From Bacteroidota bacterium (GTDB lineage Bacteria; Bacteroidota; Bacteroidia; Bacteroidales; B39-G9): 10,171 nucleotides of DNA. The stretch covers positions 1-10,171 of the forward strand of contig QMPG01000090.1 of assembly GCA_003648455.1 (NCBI GenBank), read 5' to 3'. The translations under genes were made by a program, and so were the position numbers. This document shows positions 7,210 through 10,171 of this stretch, piece by piece (position 1 is the stretch's first letter; every line of letters starts with the position of its first letter). The notes beneath the pieces were generated by a model. That model ran no database searches. It was not told the origin of the DNA and saw only the letters and a list, made by a program, of their open reading frames with translations.

Positions 7210-7650
7210 TTATTGATTTTCAACAATAGTAATATTCATAATTCCATTTAGTGATAAGTCATAAGGAAGTTGAATTTTTGTCTTAATTGCATATTTTTCT
7301 TTTGCAGTAACCTCTAAAATACCCTTTAGTGACATATCATAACTTGGGTATACATTTGTTTGGTTTTTGCGAACTTGAATTTTCATTTTTAATAAATCAT
7401 CCAAGGGAATACTATCTGTAAAAGAAAATGTTGTATCAACTTTCAGCTCTTTAATAATATTTAATTTAATTAAGTCTGTAATAGGAATATCATAAGTAGG
7501 GTCGAATGAGAATTTTGAAGAGTCAGTTATTAAATTAATTTCTACTAAGTCAGAGATTGAAAGCTCGTAAGATAAAGTATCTTCAGTTTGAGCATAGATA
7601 TGAAAAACTGAGAAAAAAAATAAGTATATTAATATAATTTTTTTTTCCAT
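7210..7650 (-). CDS. Small secreted protein of five tandem pre-plug-like repeats
   Basis: This 146-residue protein has a signal peptide (MEKKIILIYLFFFSVFHIYA, cleavage before QTED). The rest is five repeats with first positions at residues 28, 53, 79, 104 and 130, a spacing of 25-26. The cores are YELSISDLVEINLI, YDIPITDLIKLNII, DSIPLDDLLKMKIQ, YDMSLKGILEVTAK and YDLSLNGIMNITIV. The pattern is Y-D-hydrophobic-S/P-hydrophobic-x-D/G-L/I-hydrophobic-x-hydrophobic. It resembles the 'DLSLxxLMNIxV' segment that often precedes the plug of TonB-dependent receptors, but no plug or barrel follows. I know of no named family built this way. The ATG at 7648-7650 is preferred to an upstream TTG at 7668 because it opens on the signal peptide. 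It sits between two YfiR genes, 57 bases after one and 10 before the other, so all should be co-transcribed. Periplasmic location is likely; function is unknown. A remnant of a receptor is an alternative, but the even spacing argues for a maintained repeat protein. Confidence 0.8.
   Translation of the reverse strand: MEKKIILIYLFFFSVFHIYAQTEDTLSYELSISDLVEINLITDSSKFSFDPTYDIPITDLIKLNIIKELKVDTTFSFTDSIPLDDLLKMKIQVRKNQTNVYPSYDMSLKGILEVTAKEKYAIKTKIQLPYDLSLNGIMNITIVENQ
7222..7569 (-). repeat. Five protein-level tandem repeats, period about 25.5 residues
   Basis: These bases encode the five repeat cores of the small secreted protein, residues 28-143. The repeats are diverged at DNA level and obvious only in translation, suggesting old duplication with selection on the hydrophobic pattern. 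The two C-terminal copies have G where the three N-terminal copies have D (KGIL and NGIM versus SDLV, TDLI and DDLL), so the array may have grown from two subtypes. Confidence 0.75.
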
Positions 7651-7695
7651 TTTTTTGTTATGTGTCAATCAATAACGAAGTATTAATAATTAAAA

Positions 7696-7723
7696 ATTAT
7701 TTAATAATTATTTAATAATTATT
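7696..7723. repeat. 11-bp AT-only tandem repeat
   Basis: The unit ATTATTTAATA occurs at 7696-7706 and 7707-7717, followed by six bases of a third copy at 7718-7723. It spans the stop codon of YfiR copy B and the short gap to the repeat-protein gene. It may be a slippage product. It extends an AT-rich stretch (from about 7681) that could fold weakly, but I see no clear regulatory role. Confidence 0.6.
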
Positions 7724-8214
7724 GCTAGATTTATTAAGCTAGGACTAATTTTTAATTTGTATTTTGTAATATTAGCCTTATTTAATTCAAATTTTTGTTT
7801 ATTATTTACAATAACAAAATTTATTCCTGCACCTTGTTTTGCCATTCCTTTTTTTTCAGTAATGATGAGAGTGCTTTTACCATTAAGCTTATTTAAAATA
7901 TTGCTCAGTTCATTGCTTTTGTTTTTTGGAATAAACAAGATGTTGCATTTATCAATTTCAGAAACCTTATTAAATTTTTTAATGCTAATTGTTTGACTTC
8001 CTGCTTTTTTTGATTTTGCTAAATTGTTTAGCTCTTTTGTTAATGGTGTTTGTCCAATAACTCCAATAGTAAAATCTCCTGATTTATAAGAAGCAGGCCA
8101 TTCAATATACTTTGTGAAATTATAGATAAATATTGATTGTAATTTTGGAATTTGAGCTTTGCTTGAAAGACTTATAAGAATAAATAAAGAGATTAGCAAT
8201 GATATTTTTTTCAT
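7708..8214 (-). CDS. YfiR/DUF4154 family periplasmic protein (copy B)
   Basis: This 168-residue protein has a signal peptide (MKKISLLISLFILISLSSKA, cleavage near KAQ) and one YfiR/DUF4154 domain. Landmarks parallel copy A: SIFIYNFTKYIEWP (27-40), FTIGVIGQT (48-56), CNILFIP (90-96), STLIITEKKGMA (114-125), INFVI (131-135) and the end FELNKANITKYKLKISPSL. By eye about half of aligned residues are identical to copy A, with no large gaps, so the two look like products of a local duplication now separated by the repeat-protein gene. Only one cysteine, Cys90, remains in the mature part, so this copy cannot form the internal disulfides known for Pseudomonas YfiR. It is the first gene of the tight run, with ATG at 8212-8214 and 91 bases separating it from the outer membrane protein gene. 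Its promoter probably lies in that gap, although only a one-mismatch -7 element (TACCTTTA, 8248-8255) is visible. Confidence 0.9.
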   Translation of the reverse strand: MKKISLLISLFILISLSSKAQIPKLQSIFIYNFTKYIEWPASYKSGDFTIGVIGQTPLTKELNNLAKSKKAGSQTISIKKFNKVSEIDKCNILFIPKNKSNELSNILNKLNGKSTLIITEKKGMAKQGAGINFVIVNNKQKFELNKANITKYKLKISPSLINLAIIIK

Positions 8215-8305
8215 TATTATAAATTATTTAAGTAAAAAAATTATTTTTAAAGGTAAAAAAAAAAATGAAAAAATAAAATTTATAAAATAAAATTGTTGGT
8301 ATGGC

Positions 8306-10066
8306 TTAAAATTTGTTAATATATCCAAAATTTATTTTTGCATTGTTTATTTTTATTGGCTGGCTAAATTGCTTACCAACTGCATAACTTGTAGTAAATA
8401 TTCCTGCTTTTGTTTGGAAATTAATGCCAAAACCGAAATCAAAAGGGAAGTCTGATATTAAGCTTTGTTCGTTGTGTTTTTCATAATAAGCTCCATCATA
8501 GAATAAAATAAAATTTGATTTTTGATTAAATAAGTATCTGCATTCAACTTTAATTATAGAGTATGTATTTGCTAGTATTGATTTTTCATCAAAACCACGA
8601 ATTGTGTATAAACCACCAATTTTAAAAAGTTCGTTGTTAATTAATTGTTTGTTTGAACTGTTTATATTATTAATAATTCCTGATTGGTTTTGTAGCTTTA
8701 TAACAATGTTTTTATATGCAGTGAAATAATATGAAATATTTGAAAATGCTTCTAACTTTGATGTTCTTAAATCATAATTATTATAAATGTCATTAGTTAG
8801 TTTTGCATTTTTTTTAATTTTTTTATCTCCAATACCAATATTTATAAATATATCAATTCCTTTACGAGGGTTTAATTTATAATTTAAATTCTCGTATTTG
8901 TATGATATACCGTAAATTATTGTGTTAAAATCTGCATTATTTAGAATGTTGTTGTTAATGGCATTTGTGGTTGATAGAAGTCTAGAATTCTTTGTTTCAA
9001 TAAAAGTTTTAATATAATTGTTACGGGTTAATAAAAATTGCAAGCCTAAATTTGTGTTAATTGTAAGATATGATGTGTCTTGTTTAAACAAATTGAAATT
9101 AAAATCAATCCCTATTGGTGAAGAAAAAATATATGGATAAGTAATATTTGTTGTTAGTTCTTGTGATGTTTTTTTTAATTTATTCCAATGAATAAAAAGA
9201 GATTCTCCTTTTCCTAATGTATTTATTAATAGTAATTTAACCTGTCCTGTTAATGATAGCTTGTTGTTATTAGATTTATCAGGCAACAGCCCAATTATTC
9301 CATTAAACTGATTGGCATTTTTTTTGTCTAGATATAAATAAATATCTGATTTGTTTTTAGTGAAAGTTACTTCATAAGGTTTTGAGAGATTTATAAATTT
9401 TAGTTCATTAAGACGATATTGTAGTTCTTTAATTTTTTTTTCGTTGTATAAATCTTTGGGTTTAATATCAATATATTTATAAATATAATTTGCAGATATT
9501 TTTGCGTTTCCTTTTATGTAAATACTATCTATTGTAATTAAATTATTTTTAGTTAAATCCAAATCTGCATTTATGATATTTTTGTTTATCAACACATTTT
9601 TTAATTGAACCGAAACAAAAGGATATCCGGAGTTTTCGTAATATTGTATTAAATCTTTTTTTATTTTAGTTAAGTCATTGTAATTTATTGGCTTGTTGGA
9701 ATAATTGTTTTTCTTCAAACCTGTTTTTTTTAAAGCAATATTATCGATATTTTTAAATAATAATTCATCCCAAAAATATTGTTTACCAATATATAAATAA
9801 GCATTAATGACATTGTTTTTTTTTGTAATACTATCAAAGCTTGATGTTAAAAATCCTTTTGAAAAAGAGTATTGCAAAATTTTTTTTAGTTCTTTATTTA
9901 TAGAAATACTATCGTTGAGTTTAGTTTTGTAGTTTATTTTTTTTAAGAATGATGTGTTGACAGTATCTGTTTGAATAATTTTAAGTCGATATAATGAATT
10001 TTGCGACTTCAAAATATTAATACAAAAAATATGTATTAAAAGAAATATGTATACTTTGTAGCTCAA
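8306..10066 (-). CDS. Omp85/BamA-like outer membrane protein with POTRA domains
   Basis: This 586-residue protein has a signal peptide (about 1-21, hydrophobic VYIFLLIHIFCINIL), then about three POTRA-like units (roughly 27-98, 99-174 and 176-248). The first contains SKGFLTSSFDSI and the third IDSIYIKGN. A 16-strand-type barrel of the surface antigen/Omp85 family follows (about 250-586). The key landmark is IRGF at 489-492, the counterpart of the VRGF/Y motif of loop L6, in GGLYTIRGFDE. The chain ends in an aromatic residue (NFGYINKF), as expected for a beta-signal read by the BAM complex. It is shorter than BamA, which has five POTRAs, and closer to the short BamA/TamA-like proteins of Bacteroidota. 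It may insert or export an outer-membrane or surface protein, but the client is unknown. The start is TTG at 10064-10066, directly preceded by AAAAAAGG, with an in-frame TAA three codons upstream (10073-10075). No ATG gives a signal peptide. Translation may be weak. Confidence 0.85.
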   Translation of the reverse strand: MSYKVYIFLLIHIFCINILKSQNSLYRLKIIQTDTVNTSFLKKINYKTKLNDSISINKELKKILQYSFSKGFLTSSFDSITKKNNVINAYLYIGKQYFWDELLFKNIDNIALKKTGLKKNNYSNKPINYNDLTKIKKDLIQYYENSGYPFVSVQLKNVLINKNIINADLDLTKNNLITIDSIYIKGNAKISANYIYKYIDIKPKDLYNEKKIKELQYRLNELKFINLSKPYEVTFTKNKSDIYLYLDKKNANQFNGIIGLLPDKSNNNKLSLTGQVKLLLINTLGKGESLFIHWNKLKKTSQELTTNITYPYIFSSPIGIDFNFNLFKQDTSYLTINTNLGLQFLLTRNNYIKTFIETKNSRLLSTTNAINNNILNNADFNTIIYGISYKYENLNYKLNPRKGIDIFINIGIGDKKIKKNAKLTNDIYNNYDLRTSKLEAFSNISYYFTAYKNIVIKLQNQSGIINNINSSNKQLINNELFKIGGLYTIRGFDEKSILANTYSIIKVECRYLFNQKSNFILFYDGAYYEKHNEQSLISDFPFDFGFGINFQTKAGIFTTSYAVGKQFSQPIKINNAKINFGYINKF

Positions 10067-10116
10067 CCTTTTTTAATGAAATAAAGTATTAAAAATATTA
10101 AAAAATTAGTCTACTC

Positions 10117-10132
10117 CGAAAAATGTTTTTCG
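10117..10132. repeat. Short perfect hairpin beside the right-edge repeat
   Basis: CGAAAAA (10117-10123) pairs with TTTTTCG (10126-10132) around the 2-base centre TG. It lies upstream of the Omp85-like gene on the minus strand and overlaps the first two bases of the palindromic element that follows. It might belong to that element or act as a weak transcription stop; neither is shown. Confidence 0.5.
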
Positions 10133-10171
10133 TCATTGCGATCCGCCAGCTGGCGGAGAAGCAATCTCAAC
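10131..10171. repeat. Dispersed-type palindromic repeat, cut by the window edge
   Basis: The 16-bp perfect palindrome TCCGCCAGCTGGCGGA (10142-10157) is framed by CGTCATTGCGA on the left and GAAGCAATCTC on the right. The outer arms ATTGC (10135-10139) and GCAAT (10161-10165) are also complementary. The frame CGTCATTGCG...GAAGCAATCTC matches a repeat type I recognise as scattered between genes in many bacterial genomes. Its GC content is far above the flanks, which fits a mobile or repetitive origin. It has no coding capacity, and the right boundary may lie outside the window. Confidence 0.75.

Noticed and set aside
7200..7226. Upstream TTG start for YfiR copy A
   Set aside because: It would overlap the previous gene and add MLKINKKKT before the signal peptide. 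The ATG at 7197-7199 opens directly on a normal signal peptide.
7651..7668. Upstream TTG start for the repeat protein
   Set aside because: It adds only six polar residues before the signal peptide, whereas the ATG at 7648-7650 is a better start.
7757..7996. Plus-strand reading frame of 79 codons
   Set aside because: It is wholly antisense to YfiR copy B, a well-supported gene, and has no recognisable motif.
8248..8255. TACCTTTA as a -7 promoter element for YfiR copy B
   Set aside because: It has one mismatch to TAnnTTTG and no TTG at a suitable upstream distance in a region made almost only of A and T, so chance is a sufficient explanation.

Overview
The window is AT-rich, uses A-rich leaders in place of clear Shine-Dalgarno sites, and encodes a protein with a type IX secretion (T9SS) C-terminal sorting domain. 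Together with a LuxC-type acyl-CoA reductase of the Bacteroidota kind, this points to a member of the Bacteroidota, probably Bacteroidales or a related lineage. I cannot name a genus from the sequence. All seven genes are on the minus strand and are read from the right edge to the left.

From right to left: the right edge (10117-10171) holds a small hairpin and a dispersed-type palindromic repeat. Next is an Omp85/BamA-like outer membrane protein with about three POTRA domains and a TTG start (8306-10066). After a 91-bp gap comes a tight four-gene run: a YfiR/DUF4154 periplasmic protein (7708-8214), a small secreted protein made of five copies of a ~25-residue repeat (7210-7650), a second YfiR paralogue (6678-7199), and a membrane sensor with periplasmic, HAMP, GAF, coiled-coil and PAS regions but no catalytic output domain (4671-6644). 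An AT-rich terminator-like hairpin follows. Then come a solitary LuxC-family acyl-CoA reductase (3404-4468) and a 999-residue secreted Asp-box beta-propeller with a T9SS sorting domain (229-3228). The propeller gene ends at a strong, probably bidirectional terminator (181-206). The first ~120 bases are GC-richer than the rest and carry three consecutive inverted repeats.

The most interesting part is the 4671-8214 cassette. In Pseudomonas, YfiR is a periplasmic repressor of a HAMP-containing inner-membrane enzyme, YfiN. Here two YfiR paralogues sit next to a HAMP sensor that could take the same kind of periplasmic input but has no GGDEF, kinase or chemotaxis domain. Between the YfiR genes lies a protein whose repeat unit resembles the short 'DLSLxxLMNIxV' segment that often precedes the plug domain of TonB-dependent receptors. 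Here it is multiplied five times at a regular 25-26 residue spacing, with no plug or barrel. I propose an envelope signalling module in which the repeat protein stands in for the pre-plug segment of a receptor. That is an inference from motif resemblance and gene order, not a demonstrated system.

No rRNA, tRNA, CRISPR array or transposase gene was seen. There is no gene-free stretch longer than about 230 bases.
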